From Oscillospiraceae bacterium (GTDB lineage: Bacteria; Bacillota; Clostridia; Oscillospirales; Ruminococcaceae), in the NCBI GenBank assembly GCA_900768675.1, contig CAAGDT010000012.1, positions 1-13,413 of the forward strand: a stretch of 13,413 nt of DNA, read 5' to 3'. Below the pieces are notes generated by a model that saw nothing but the letters and a program-made list of their open reading frames with translations, did no database searches and was not told the origin of the DNA. The translations under genes were made by a program, and so were the position numbers. Of the stretch, positions 6,985-13,100 are shown piece after piece (positions within the stretch are counted from its first letter, which is position 1; every line of letters begins with the position of its first letter).

Positions 6985-9689
6985 GTGTTTTGGTTGGTAA
7001 CAGAAAGCTTATAGGAGTGTGCCTTACAAAGGTGCATGATGACTTCCGCACTGATTTCCTTGCAAATTTTTACAAGGCGGCTTCTGCGGAGAATTACAAG
7101 CTTATTGTATTCAACAGCGTTACCGATATGTACAAGGGCGACGGATACGACGAGGGTGCAAAATCGGTTTTCAATTTAATAAATTACGATATGCTGGACG
7201 CTCTTGTTATCCTTTACGAGGCGTTTTATGACGTTGCTCTGAGAAAGGAAATGATACGGGCTGCACAGGCGAAAAACGTTCCCGTTGTGCTTGTCCATGG
7301 CAGCGAGGAAGGCTGTTACTGCGTAATTTCCGACTACGAAAGCACCTACGAGGACCTTATTCGTCACGTTATCAGGGATCACGGAGCTAAGGATACCTTT
7401 TTTATGGCAGGACTAAAGGGCGAGCCTGCCTCCGAGCTGCGCCTGGGCTGCTACAAAAGGGTGCTTGCCGAAAACGGAATAGAATTTCGTGACAGTATGG
7501 TGGATTACGGCGATTACTGGGACGTACCCACAGAAATGGCGATAGAAAGGCTTACCGAAGGCGGAAAAAGACCGCCCCGGGCAATTATCTGCGCCAACGA
7601 CACCATGGCTATTACGGTATGCGACAAGCTGGAAAGCATGGGCTACCGTATTCCTGAGGACGTAATTGTTACCGGCTTTGACGGAACGGAAACCGCTGCA
7701 TACCATACTCCGAAAATCAGCACCTGCAAGGAGGATATTCCCGCCCTTGCCCGTATGTGCGCTGATATTGTCCGTGGCGCTCTTTGTGAAGGGCTTGAAT
7801 GCGGTACTTTTATTGAGCGTTATGTAAACTGCCCATCGGAGTCCTGTGGCTGCCCCGATAACGATAAATTAGACTACCGGAAATCTACGGAAAGGCTGTA
7901 TCACAGGCTTTGCGGAATGGAATGGCATGAGCAGCACATTTTCACATGGGTTGACCATATACTTGAAAGCACAGATTTCAACAGACTTAGCACGGTTATG
8001 GGCAAGTACGTTCTGCCCAACTCCTATGTCTGCCTTAATAATAATTTTGTTGCAGCCGTCCTGAACGGAACAGAGCTTAAAAGCGAGCAGTCCTTTTCAA
8101 ATGAGCTTATAATCCTGTCCTCAAAGCGCACCGACTATACCGACGGCGGACAGAGCAGCATAAAGCGCAGCGATATGGTGCCCGAGCTTGAGCAGTGGGC
8201 GCAGGACGACACAATCTGCATCATCAATTCGATTTATGCAGAAAGAACGGTCTGCGGCTATTATGCAATAAAAACCACCGACGTAAGGGAAAACGGTCAC
8301 AGGCTCAACCGCATATCCCGCACAATGAATATAGCCTTCAGCGCTCTTGCAAGCCGTATGAGCCAGAAGCAGCTTGCAGTAAAGATGGAAAACGCAGTAT
8401 ATACCGACCCGATTACAAAGCTGCCTAACCTCAAGGGTCTTGGAAAATGGTTCAAGGAGTTTTCGGCGGAGAAGAAAAACCACGAAAAGACAATTGCTGT
8501 TTCAATTTACGGTATACCTCAGTACAAGTATATTTTTGAGAATTTCGGTATTCAGGATATTGAAGAGGCGCTGGTATTTGTGGGCGACCTTTTAAAGCTG
8601 GCAAATCCCGAAAATGCAATAGTTGCACACACCTCGGAGGACGAATTTGTGGTGCTGAACTACGGGGACAGCGGAAAGAGCATAGGCGACGCAATAAATA
8701 ACTCCACCTCCGTATTTTACAGCGTTCTTGAGCAGTTCAATTCCGGTCAGGAAAAGAACTACTATATCGAGGTAAACTGCGGCTGTACCGTAGCCTATCC
8801 CGGCTGGGACGGACCGATTACAGGCTTTATAAAGCTCGCCAGCGGCGAAATGTACCTTAACAGACTTCGGGCGGGAGCAGGACCTGTCTTAAAAGAAAAG
8901 CGGATTGCCTCCGATTTTTACAAGGATTTCAAGCTTCTTATCGAGAGAAATCTGTTTACCTATATGTTCCAGCCTATAATCGACGCAAGAACAGGGGATA
9001 TTTATGCCTACGAGGCGCTTATGCGCTCTTCGGGCGGAATAAAGATGAATCCTCTTGAAATTCTGGAAACGGCGCAGGAATACAAGATGCTGTACGAGGT
9101 TGAGCGGGCTACCTTCTTTAACGTTCTGGAGCAGTTCTCAACCCATTTTGAAAGCTTCGGCGGAAAAAGAATATTTATCAACACAATACCCGGCAACTTC
9201 CTGAACTCCCTTGACTATACCGCCCTTACCTCAAAATACGGTGATTATCTGAAGTACTGCGTAATAGAAATTACCGAACAGAACGCAGTTTCCGACGAGG
9301 AGCTGAACGCAATAAAGGGACTTGGCGGAGAAAATTCGGGCTGTCAGCTGGCGGTTGACGACTACGGAACGGGACATTCAAATATCGTAAATCTTATACG
9401 CTATTCGCCGCAGATTATAAAAATTGACCGCTTCCTTATAACGGATATCGACAAGGACACCAACAAGCAGATGTTTGTTAAGAGCGCAATTGAATTTGCA
9501 AGAATGAACGATATAAAGGTGGTTGCTGAGGGCATAGAAACAAGGGAAGAGCTTCAGACCGTAATCGGCTTCGGCGTTGACCTTATACAGGGCTTCTATA
9601 CCGCAAAGCCTGCTCCCGAGCCGCTTCCGGCACTTCCGGAAACGCTTCGCAACGAGATTATAATGGCGAGTTCGGCGGTTAGTGTTTAA
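6981..9689 (+). CDS. LacI-type ligand-binding domain - degenerate GGDEF - EAL, predicted c-di-GMP phosphodiesterase
   Basis: A 902-residue soluble protein from GTG (TTG 6990 is the alternative start). Residues ~9-280 are a periplasmic-binding-protein-like sensor of the LacI/GalR effector class, with AIICANDTMAI and IPEDVIVTGFDG, but the N-terminal DNA-binding helix-turn-helix is missing and there is no signal peptide, so it should sense an intracellular ligand. A C-x4-C-G-C cluster follows at C284, C289 and C291. Residues ~300-460 are an unassigned linker, perhaps GAF-like. Residues ~470-620 are a GGDEF fold with the motif changed to SEDEF (552-556), likely inactive in synthesis. Residues ~645-890 are an EAL domain with E678, N734, E763, D793-D794, K814, E850 and Q870 in place, so phosphodiesterase activity is likely. 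It is monocistronic, with a strong promoter. Confidence 0.9.
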   Translation: MSVLVGNRKLIGVCLTKVHDDFRTDFLANFYKAASAENYKLIVFNSVTDMYKGDGYDEGAKSVFNLINYDMLDALVILYEAFYDVALRKEMIRAAQAKNVPVVLVHGSEEGCYCVISDYESTYEDLIRHVIRDHGAKDTFFMAGLKGEPASELRLGCYKRVLAENGIEFRDSMVDYGDYWDVPTEMAIERLTEGGKRPPRAIICANDTMAITVCDKLESMGYRIPEDVIVTGFDGTETAAYHTPKISTCKEDIPALARMCADIVRGALCEGLECGTFIERYVNCPSESCGCPDNDKLDYRKSTERLYHRLCGMEWHEQHIFTWVDHILESTDFNRLSTVMGKYVLPNSYVCLNNNFVAAVLNGTELKSEQSFSNELIILSSKRTDYTDGGQSSIKRSDMVPELEQWAQDDTICIINSIYAERTVCGYYAIKTTDVRENGHRLNRISRTMNIAFSALASRMSQKQLAVKMENAVYTDPITKLPNLKGLGKWFKEFSAEKKNHEKTIAVSIYGIPQYKYIFENFGIQDIEEALVFVGDLLKLANPENAIVAHTSEDEFVVLNYGDSGKSIGDAINNSTSVFYSVLEQFNSGQEKNYYIEVNCGCTVAYPGWDGPITGFIKLASGEMYLNRLRAGAGPVLKEKRIASDFYKDFKLLIERNLFTYMFQPIIDARTGDIYAYEALMRSSGGIKMNPLEILETAQEYKMLYEVERATFFNVLEQFSTHFESFGGKRIFINTIPGNFLNSLDYTALTSKYGDYLKYCVIEITEQNAVSDEELNAIKGLGGENSGCQLAVDDYGTGHSNIVNLIRYSPQIIKIDRFLITDIDKDTNKQMFVKSAIEFARMNDIKVVAEGIETREELQTVIGFGVDLIQGFYTAKPAPEPLPALPETLRNEIIMASSAVSV

Positions 9690-9698
9690 TAAGTATGA

Positions 9699-9720
9699 GC
9701 GCAGCTGTAATCAGCTGCGC
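9699..9720 (+). other. Perfect hairpin after the EAL gene, without a T-tract
   Basis: GCGCAGCTG (9699-9707) and CAGCTGCGC (9712-9720) form nine perfect pairs around a TAAT loop, starting 9 bases after the stop codon. The bases following are CTAACCC on the plus strand and TCATACTT on the minus strand, so it is not a classical intrinsic terminator. It may protect the mRNA 3' end or act with Rho. Confidence 0.6.
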
Positions 9721-9742
9721 CTAACCCATAATTATACGCAAA

Positions 9743-9770
9743 TTGCTTTTTGGACATTCAGCCATATAAC
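9743..9770 (+). promoter_or_regulatory. Possible promoter of the lipoprotein gene
   Basis: TTGCTT (9743-9748) and TATAAC (9765-9770) are separated by 16 bases. The match is weaker than for other promoters in the window, and the transcript would start very close to the AAAGGAG ribosome-binding site at 9776-9782. Read-through from the upstream EAL gene is an alternative. Confidence 0.35.
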
Positions 9771-9792
9771 GCAATAAAGGAGAAGCAACACT

Positions 9793-11145
9793 ATGAAAAA
9801 ACGACTTTCCGCAGTTCTGGCGGCAGTACTGCTTATATCCGGCTGCACCGCAGTACAGCAGCCCGAAAGCTCCGATACCTCCGCAGGCACGGCTGTAACT
9901 ACCGAGCCGCCGATTTCTTCCGAAACTGCCGCAGAGGAAACTGTGAACGAAACTGAAACTGCCGCGGAGGAAACCACTGTCGAAGTCGAAACCTCCGCTG
10001 AAACCGAAGCTGCTCCCGCAGAGGATTCAGAAGCCACAGAGTTTCATCTGACTCCCGAGGACTACTACCCCGCTATGCCGGAACCTGACGAGGCAGCGAT
10101 GTCGGACGAGGCGCTTAAGGCGGAAATTACAGAAGCGGTAAAGCGTTTCTATTTTATGGGAAAACTGGAATGTGGCGCCTGCTTTGTTTTCAATGATTTT
10201 GACGGCTTTTTCGGCGAGAAAGTTTCCGGCGCTGTACCTGAGGGTTACGGTGAATACTATGAGGTAAATGGCGTTGCTGATAAGGCTTCGCTGGTGGCGC
10301 TTTTCCGTGAAACCTTTACTGAGAATTATTTAAGCAGCCTTGACCCGCCCCTTGAGGAACAGCTTTTTGGCGATATAGTACAGCATGACACCTACGATGG
10401 AGAAACTGTTGCCGTTCCCTATTTCAAAGAGATGGACGGAAAGCTGCTTGCCTATTCCGCTTACATGGGAGTTGCGATAACACCCGATTATGACGGGCTT
10501 GTTATTACCTCTGCCACGGCGGAGGAGGTTTGCGTTTCTGTTGCAGGAACCTGTCTTTCCTATGATGAATGGGATATTGGCGAGGTTGTGTTAAAAAAGG
10601 TTGGCGGCGTATGGAAAACCGATTCCTTGAAATGGCGGGACGCCGACTATATGGGAAAGCTTCTGTCAAAGCGGCTTAACAGCCACAATCTTACAATTCT
10701 TAGTAAAATCTGTGGTAATGTAACCCGTGCTGGCGATGAGAAGAAGCTTATCAATGACCGCTGGTACTATCCCGTCCTGCGTTTTATGACGATTGAGGAA
10801 ATGCGTGAGTTTCTTCGGGAGAATTTTACCGAACAAGCGGCAAAGCTGTATGAGCCTTATATTGATTGCTTTATTGAGCAGGACGGAATACTGTATTACA
10901 CCAATAATCCTGCTTTTGGCAGCTCAACCGTATTCTGTCCCAATCCAAAGAGCTTCGGCAGCTATAACCTTACCTATTCGTCACACGTTATGTCCACATT
11001 TTCAAAAGTAGAAACTGCCGTAAGCCGGATACCATGGGACGACGGTTCGGGTATCACAAAAGAAGTGCTGATGGTGCTTGCTAACGGAAAAATCGCCTGC
11101 GAGCTGCCCTGCACATATATAGGACAAAATAATAATGCTGACTGA
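9793..11145 (+). CDS. Lipoprotein with a possible duplicated IseA-like domain
   Basis: A 450-residue predicted lipoprotein. The signal peptide MKKRLSAVLAAVLLISGC carries a good lipobox (ISGC, C18). Residues ~22-85 are a Glu/Thr/Ser/Ala-rich, acidic spacer (ETAAEE and TSAET repeats). The remainder appears to hold two related units: unit 1 around residues 110-290 includes YYEVNG...FRETFTENYL, and unit 2 around 295-445 includes WYYPVLRFMTIEEMREFLRE followed by NFTEQAAKLY. The shared pattern of tyrosine-rich strand, 'x-x-E-hydrophobic-(L/F)-R-E-x-F-T-E' helix and following strand recalls IseA/YoeB, an inhibitor of cell-wall DL-endopeptidases; this family call is from memory and tentative. If right, it would act at the outer face of the membrane to restrain autolysins. 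AAAGGAG is 10 bases before the ATG. Confidence 0.8.
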   Translation: MKKRLSAVLAAVLLISGCTAVQQPESSDTSAGTAVTTEPPISSETAAEETVNETETAAEETTVEVETSAETEAAPAEDSEATEFHLTPEDYYPAMPEPDEAAMSDEALKAEITEAVKRFYFMGKLECGACFVFNDFDGFFGEKVSGAVPEGYGEYYEVNGVADKASLVALFRETFTENYLSSLDPPLEEQLFGDIVQHDTYDGETVAVPYFKEMDGKLLAYSAYMGVAITPDYDGLVITSATAEEVCVSVAGTCLSYDEWDIGEVVLKKVGGVWKTDSLKWRDADYMGKLLSKRLNSHNLTILSKICGNVTRAGDEKKLINDRWYYPVLRFMTIEEMREFLRENFTEQAAKLYEPYIDCFIEQDGILYYTNNPAFGSSTVFCPNPKSFGSYNLTYSSHVMSTFSKVETAVSRIPWDDGSGITKEVLMVLANGKIACELPCTYIGQNNNAD

Positions 11146-11149
11146 CAAC

Positions 11150-11176
11150 AAAAAACCTCCCGCCAGAAGCGGGAGG
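11150..11176 (-). terminator. Terminator of the corA-like gene
   Basis: On the minus strand, CCTCCCGC and GCGGGAGG form a perfect 8-bp stem with a 5-base loop, followed by six T residues (plus-strand A run 11150-11155). It lies 7 bases beyond the corA stop. On the plus strand it is followed by TAATTCGC, so termination of the converging lipoprotein transcript would be weaker. Confidence 0.88.
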
Positions 11177-11183
11177 TAATTCG

Positions 11184-12122
11184 CTATTTTAGAAACTTGC
11201 TCTTCTTCAGTATAATCGCAGCCGCAAGCGCCAACACCGCCGCAATCCCCGAAGCAAACAGGGTATATGGCAGGGGCAGGTCGTGGCAGTTCATACCGTA
11301 GAAGCTGAACACAATCGTAGGAATTTCAAGCACAATCGTAAGCACAGTCAGTGCCTTCATCGCCTGGTTCAGGTTGTTTGAAATGACGTTTGCGTAGGCG
11401 TCCATGGTGTTTGACAGGATATTCGAGTAAATATTACTCATCTCAATAGCCTGCTTAACCTCGACAAGTACGTCCTCCAGCAGCTCCTGGTCATCATCGT
11501 AAAGCTTGATAACTCTGCCTCTCAGCAGCTTTTCCAGCACCGTTTCCGTTGATTTAAGAGATGTGGAGAAGTAGACCAGTGATTTCTGTAATCCCAGTAA
11601 CTGGATTAATGACTTGTTGGTCATTGATTTGTGCAGCTGCTTCTGAACGTGGTTGAAGATACGCTCAATCTGTTTCAGGAATTGCAGGTACTTAGCCGCA
11701 ATTCTCAGCAGAATACAGAAAACAAAGCGGGTCTTGAACTGGGTCTTTACGTTCTTTACAACTCCCGTTGCAAAGTCGTCAATGATTGAATTTTCCGAAA
11801 TACAGACGGTAACAACGTTGCTGTCCGTCAGGATAATGCCCATAGGCATTGTGGAATAGGTAAAAATCTTGTCGTCGTCCTCGTCGCTTTTTTCGGCAAC
11901 AGGGTAGTCAAGGACGATAAGTGTCTGCCCCTCCTCGTTTTCAATACGGGAGGACTCCTCCTCGTCCAGTGCGGAACGGATAAAGTCACGGTCAAGGGAA
12001 AGCTCGGTCTCCAGCTTTGAAATTTCAGCCTCCGTAGGGGATATAGCCGAAATCCAGCAGCCTGCCTCCAACTCCTCAATCTCGCTTATGCCGTTCTCAA
12101 GGGTCTTATAAAACCTTAGCAT
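11184..12122 (-). CDS. corA: CorA-family divalent metal (Mg2+/Co2+-type) transporter
   Basis: A 312-residue CorA-family channel from ATG 12122. The N-terminal ~240 residues form the cytoplasmic metal-sensing domain, rich in acidic residues (DEEESSRIE, EKSDEDDDK) and a long helical segment. Two C-terminal membrane helices follow: TM1 (ALTVLTIVLEIPTIVFSFYG) ends in the family signature YGMN, which forms the outer selectivity mouth, and TM2 (LFASGIAAVLALAAAIIL) is followed by a basic tail KKSKFLK. The protein works as a pentamer in the inner membrane (family knowledge). A TTG at 12128 is in frame, but the AAGGAG ribosome-binding site (12134-12129) touches it; spacing of 6 bases selects ATG 12122. 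The ~290-base leader is highly structured and holds an upstream ORF, which suggests control by metal or translation. Metal specificity cannot be read from sequence. Confidence 0.92.
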   Translation of the reverse strand: MLRFYKTLENGISEIEELEAGCWISAISPTEAEISKLETELSLDRDFIRSALDEEESSRIENEEGQTLIVLDYPVAEKSDEDDDKIFTYSTMPMGIILTDSNVVTVCISENSIIDDFATGVVKNVKTQFKTRFVFCILLRIAAKYLQFLKQIERIFNHVQKQLHKSMTNKSLIQLLGLQKSLVYFSTSLKSTETVLEKLLRGRVIKLYDDDQELLEDVLVEVKQAIEMSNIYSNILSNTMDAYANVISNNLNQAMKALTVLTIVLEIPTIVFSFYGMNCHDLPLPYTLFASGIAAVLALAAAIILKKSKFLK

Positions 12123-12127
12123 AGCCA

Positions 12128-12169
12128 ACTCCTTCTCACGGAGTACAGCCGACAGCTGCGGCGGTACTC
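12128..12169 (-). promoter_or_regulatory. Alternative hairpins over the corA ribosome-binding site
   Basis: On the minus strand, ACTCC (12144-12140) can pair with GGAGT (12132-12128), hiding the corA AAGGAG. The same ACTC segment can instead pair upstream: GAGTA (12169-12165) with TACTC (12145-12141), extended by CAGC/GCTG (12158-12155/12149-12146). The two folds exclude each other, the arrangement expected of a translational switch. A further stem, GCTGCGG (12210-12204) with CCGCAGC (12161-12155), competes with the second fold. Confidence 0.5.
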
Positions 12170-12213
12170 AGCGGCAATAAATTCTGTTTTCGCCCGTTAG
12201 GGTCCGCAGCCAT
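12136..12213 (-). CDS. Candidate 25-residue upstream leader peptide of corA
   Basis: A short ORF, MAADPNGRK... to ...AVGCTP, with ATG at 12213 and TGA at 12138-12136. It is preceded by GAGGTGA (12226-12220), one of the best Shine-Dalgarno matches in the window, at 7 bases spacing. Its stop codon is 2 bases before corA's AAGGAG and 13 bases before corA's ATG, so a ribosome finishing it would cover or open the corA start region. All of the ribosome-site-proximal hairpins lie inside it. It ends Thr-Pro-stop and contains Asp-Pro and Leu-Pro, codon contexts known to slow translation. Upstream peptides control Mg2+ transporter genes in enterobacteria (mgtL, corL), but this one shows no sequence relation I can claim. 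Translation is unproven. Confidence 0.5.
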   Translation of the reverse strand: MAADPNGRKQNLLPLSTAAAVGCTP

Positions 12214-12228
12214 TACATTTCACCTCGG

Positions 12229-12260
12229 AAATATAAAATTCTGAGCAGGAAAGCGCTCAG
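12229..12260 (-). terminator. Weak terminator-like hairpin in the corA leader
   Basis: CTGAGC (12260-12255) and GCTCAG (12246-12241) form a 6-bp stem with an 8-base loop, followed by AATTTTATATTT (12240-12229). The stem is short and the T-tract interrupted, so partial termination or attenuation is more likely than a complete stop. Confidence 0.45.
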
Positions 12261-12414
12261 TCAGGCTGTCGATAAACCGCCATCTGCGTCGTCAACCACA
12301 TAACGGCAGGCACAAAGCCTAGCCGTTATGCGGTTTCCTAGCATCTGACGATTTCTCGCCACCCTGAAATACAGCTTTTTCGACAAGCTGTATGAGCAAA
12401 TACAGCGCTCAGTT
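12229..12414 (-). ncRNA. Structured leader RNA or independent small RNA upstream of corA (unidentified)
   Basis: From a predicted start near 12414 to the terminator-like hairpin, about 185 nt hold many helices. ATACAGC (12393-12387) can pair with GCTGTAT on either side (12406-12400 or 12375-12369). GGCGA-GAAA-TCGTC (12360-12347) is a hairpin with a GNRA tetraloop. AACCGCATAACGGC (12335-12322) pairs with 12307-12294 over 14 bp and continues after one bulge as AGGC/GCCT. TCAGG (12367-12363) and CCTGA (12265-12261) can close the whole domain. AAACCGC (12336-12330) has an alternative partner, GCGGTTT (12280-12274). This looks like a closed aptamer-type domain followed by an expression platform. 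I could not match it to a riboswitch class I know. Confidence 0.6.
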
Positions 12415-12420
12415 AAATTT

Positions 12421-12449
12421 ATTTTAACACAAATCCGTGTGTTTTGCAA
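12421..12449 (-). promoter_or_regulatory. Promoter of the corA leader transcript
   Basis: On the minus strand TTGCAA (12449-12444) and TAAAAT (12426-12421) are 17 bases apart, with TGT before the -10 (extended). This puts the RNA start near 12414, just before the 10-base element ACTGAGCGCT, and creates the ~290-base leader. Confidence 0.7.
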
Positions 12450-12507
12450 CATATTTGTGTAAATTTTATTAAAAAGTATATTTTTTAATGAAATTTTGAA
12501 AAAACTA

Positions 12508-12536
12508 TTTACAAAATTGTTCTTTTGTGGTATAAT
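12508..12536 (+). promoter_or_regulatory. Promoter of rpsO
   Basis: TTTACA (12508-12513) and TATAAT (12531-12536) are separated by 17 bases, with TGG before the -10. Predicted start is near 12543, giving a leader of ~108 bases. It diverges from the corA leader promoter. Confidence 0.85.
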
Positions 12537-12542
12537 CATAAA

Positions 12543-12650
12543 GCTGTTATCGGCATACATATACTTGGCGCTGCGGCGTATGCTCTTAAAAGAGATTCAC
12601 CTGTCCCTTCGCTATGTATATGCAAATATTTTTAAAGAGGTGTATTTACT
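12543..12650 (+). promoter_or_regulatory. rpsO leader, possible S15-binding pseudoknot
   Basis: Segment 12553-12563 (GCATACATATA) can pair with 12613-12623 (TATGTATATGC) over 11 positions with one C-A mismatch and one G-U. CACCT (12598-12602), inside that loop, can pair with AGGTG (12638-12642), which is the rpsO Shine-Dalgarno. Together they make an H-type pseudoknot that hides the ribosome-binding site. A competing local hairpin, GCATAC (12553-12558) with GTATGC (12578-12583), would break the first stem. S15 is known to autoregulate through leader structures, a pseudoknot in E. coli; the assignment here is inference. Confidence 0.5.
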
Positions 12651-12917
12651 ATGATGCTCAAGGACGAAAAGACAGCCATTATCGAGGCTAACCGCACAAG
12701 CGAGAACGATACAGGTTCTCCCGAGGTACAGATTGCTATTCTTACAAAGAGAATTGCAGACCTTACCGAACACTTAAAGACACACAAGAACGACCACCAC
12801 TCCAGAAGAGGTCTGTTCAAGATGGTAGGCCGCAGACGTAACCTCCTCAACTACCTTCAGAAGAAGGACATTGAGCGTTACCGTGCGGTAATCGCTAAGC
12901 TCGGTATCCGTAAGTAA
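12651..12917 (+). CDS. rpsO: Small ribosomal subunit protein uS15
   Basis: An 88-residue S15, the normal length. S15 binds the central domain of 16S rRNA early in 30S assembly. Diagnostic segments are NDTGSPEVQIAILT, the LTEHLKTHKNDHHSRRGLFK loop with the rRNA-binding His-Ser-Arg-Arg, and the MVGRRRNLLNYLQKKD helix. The gene starts with two ATG codons (12651 and 12654); AAAGAGGTG at 12634-12642 is 8 bases before the first, which is therefore preferred. pnp follows, the order found in most bacteria. Confidence 0.98.
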   Translation: MMLKDEKTAIIEANRTSENDTGSPEVQIAILTKRIADLTEHLKTHKNDHHSRRGLFKMVGRRRNLLNYLQKKDIERYRAVIAKLGIRK

Positions 12918-12922
12918 TGCCG

Positions 12923-12955
12923 AAGGGCGGAGCAGCCAAGCTGTTCTGCCCTTTT
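12923..12955 (+). terminator. Terminator-like hairpin after rpsO
   Basis: AAGGGCGGAGCAG (12923-12935) pairs with CTGTTCTGCCCTT (12941-12953) over 13 positions, two of them G-U, with a CCAAG loop. Only TTTT follows before GCAAA, then another TTTT. Termination may be partial, letting some transcription continue into pnp. Confidence 0.75.
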
Positions 12956-12996
12956 GCAAATTTTCTTGCTTAAGATTTTAGGGCATTTGGCACTGC

Positions 12997-13074
12997 GAGG
13001 TACGGACAATTTAGCATTAAATTGAGTCTGAAAGCTTGATTTTCAGGCTGACTTTATTGCTAAATCTGTACCTC
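12997..13074 (+). promoter_or_regulatory. Long leader hairpin upstream of pnp
   Basis: GAGGTAC (12997-13003) pairs perfectly with GTACCTC (13068-13074). Further in, ATTTAGC (13009-13015) pairs with GCTAAAT (13059-13065), and AGTCTGAAA (13025-13033) pairs with TTTCAG...ACT (13041-13053) around a 4-base bulge. The 78-base stem ends 12 bases before the pnp AAGGAGG site (13087-13093). In E. coli, pnp is autoregulated through a long leader stem cut by RNase III and removed by PNPase; a similar role here is inferred. I see no convincing promoter between rpsO and pnp. Confidence 0.6.
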
Positions 13075-13100
13075 ATAAAATAAATTAAGGAGGAACAGAT

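Noticed and set aside
6837..7037. 66-codon minus-strand open frame in the divergent intergenic region
   Set aside because: It covers the perfect plus-strand promoter and the start of the LacI-EAL gene, with AT-rich low-information sequence and no ribosome-binding site.
12123..12128. TTG start at 12128 for corA
   Set aside because: The AAGGAG ribosome-binding site directly touches this TTG, leaving no spacing; ATG 12122 has 6-base spacing.
12216..12218. ATG followed at once by TAA (start-stop element) in the corA leader
   Set aside because: It is only 2 bases after GAGGTGA, too close for initiation; the ATG at 12213 has proper spacing.
12266..12367. c-di-GMP-I (GEMM) riboswitch
   Set aside because: A GNRA hairpin and the segment AGATGGCGGTTTATCGACAG are faintly GEMM-like, and EAL genes are nearby, but the conserved core around the ligand pocket does not align and a helix of the wrong length sits between.
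12350..12367. T-box motif
   Set aside because: CAGGGTGGCGA resembles the start of AGGGTGGnACCGCG, but the ACCGCG part, specifier stem and the amino-acid-related downstream gene are missing.
12123..12414. M-box (ykoK) Mg2+ riboswitch upstream of corA
   Set aside because: The gene context fits and AGGTGA, AAACAGAA and GCAGCTG fragments recall M-box pieces in the right order, but the closing helix and the long conserved blocks are absent. A cmscan would decide.
12261..12560. 99-codon minus-strand open frame over the corA leader
   Set aside because: It spans both divergent promoters and the structured leader, starts upstream of the predicted transcription start, has no ribosome-binding site and no family resemblance. 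Its last 27 codons (ATG 12344 to TGA 12261) lie inside the RNA and end right before the terminator-like stem, but lack a Shine-Dalgarno, so I did not call a second leader peptide.
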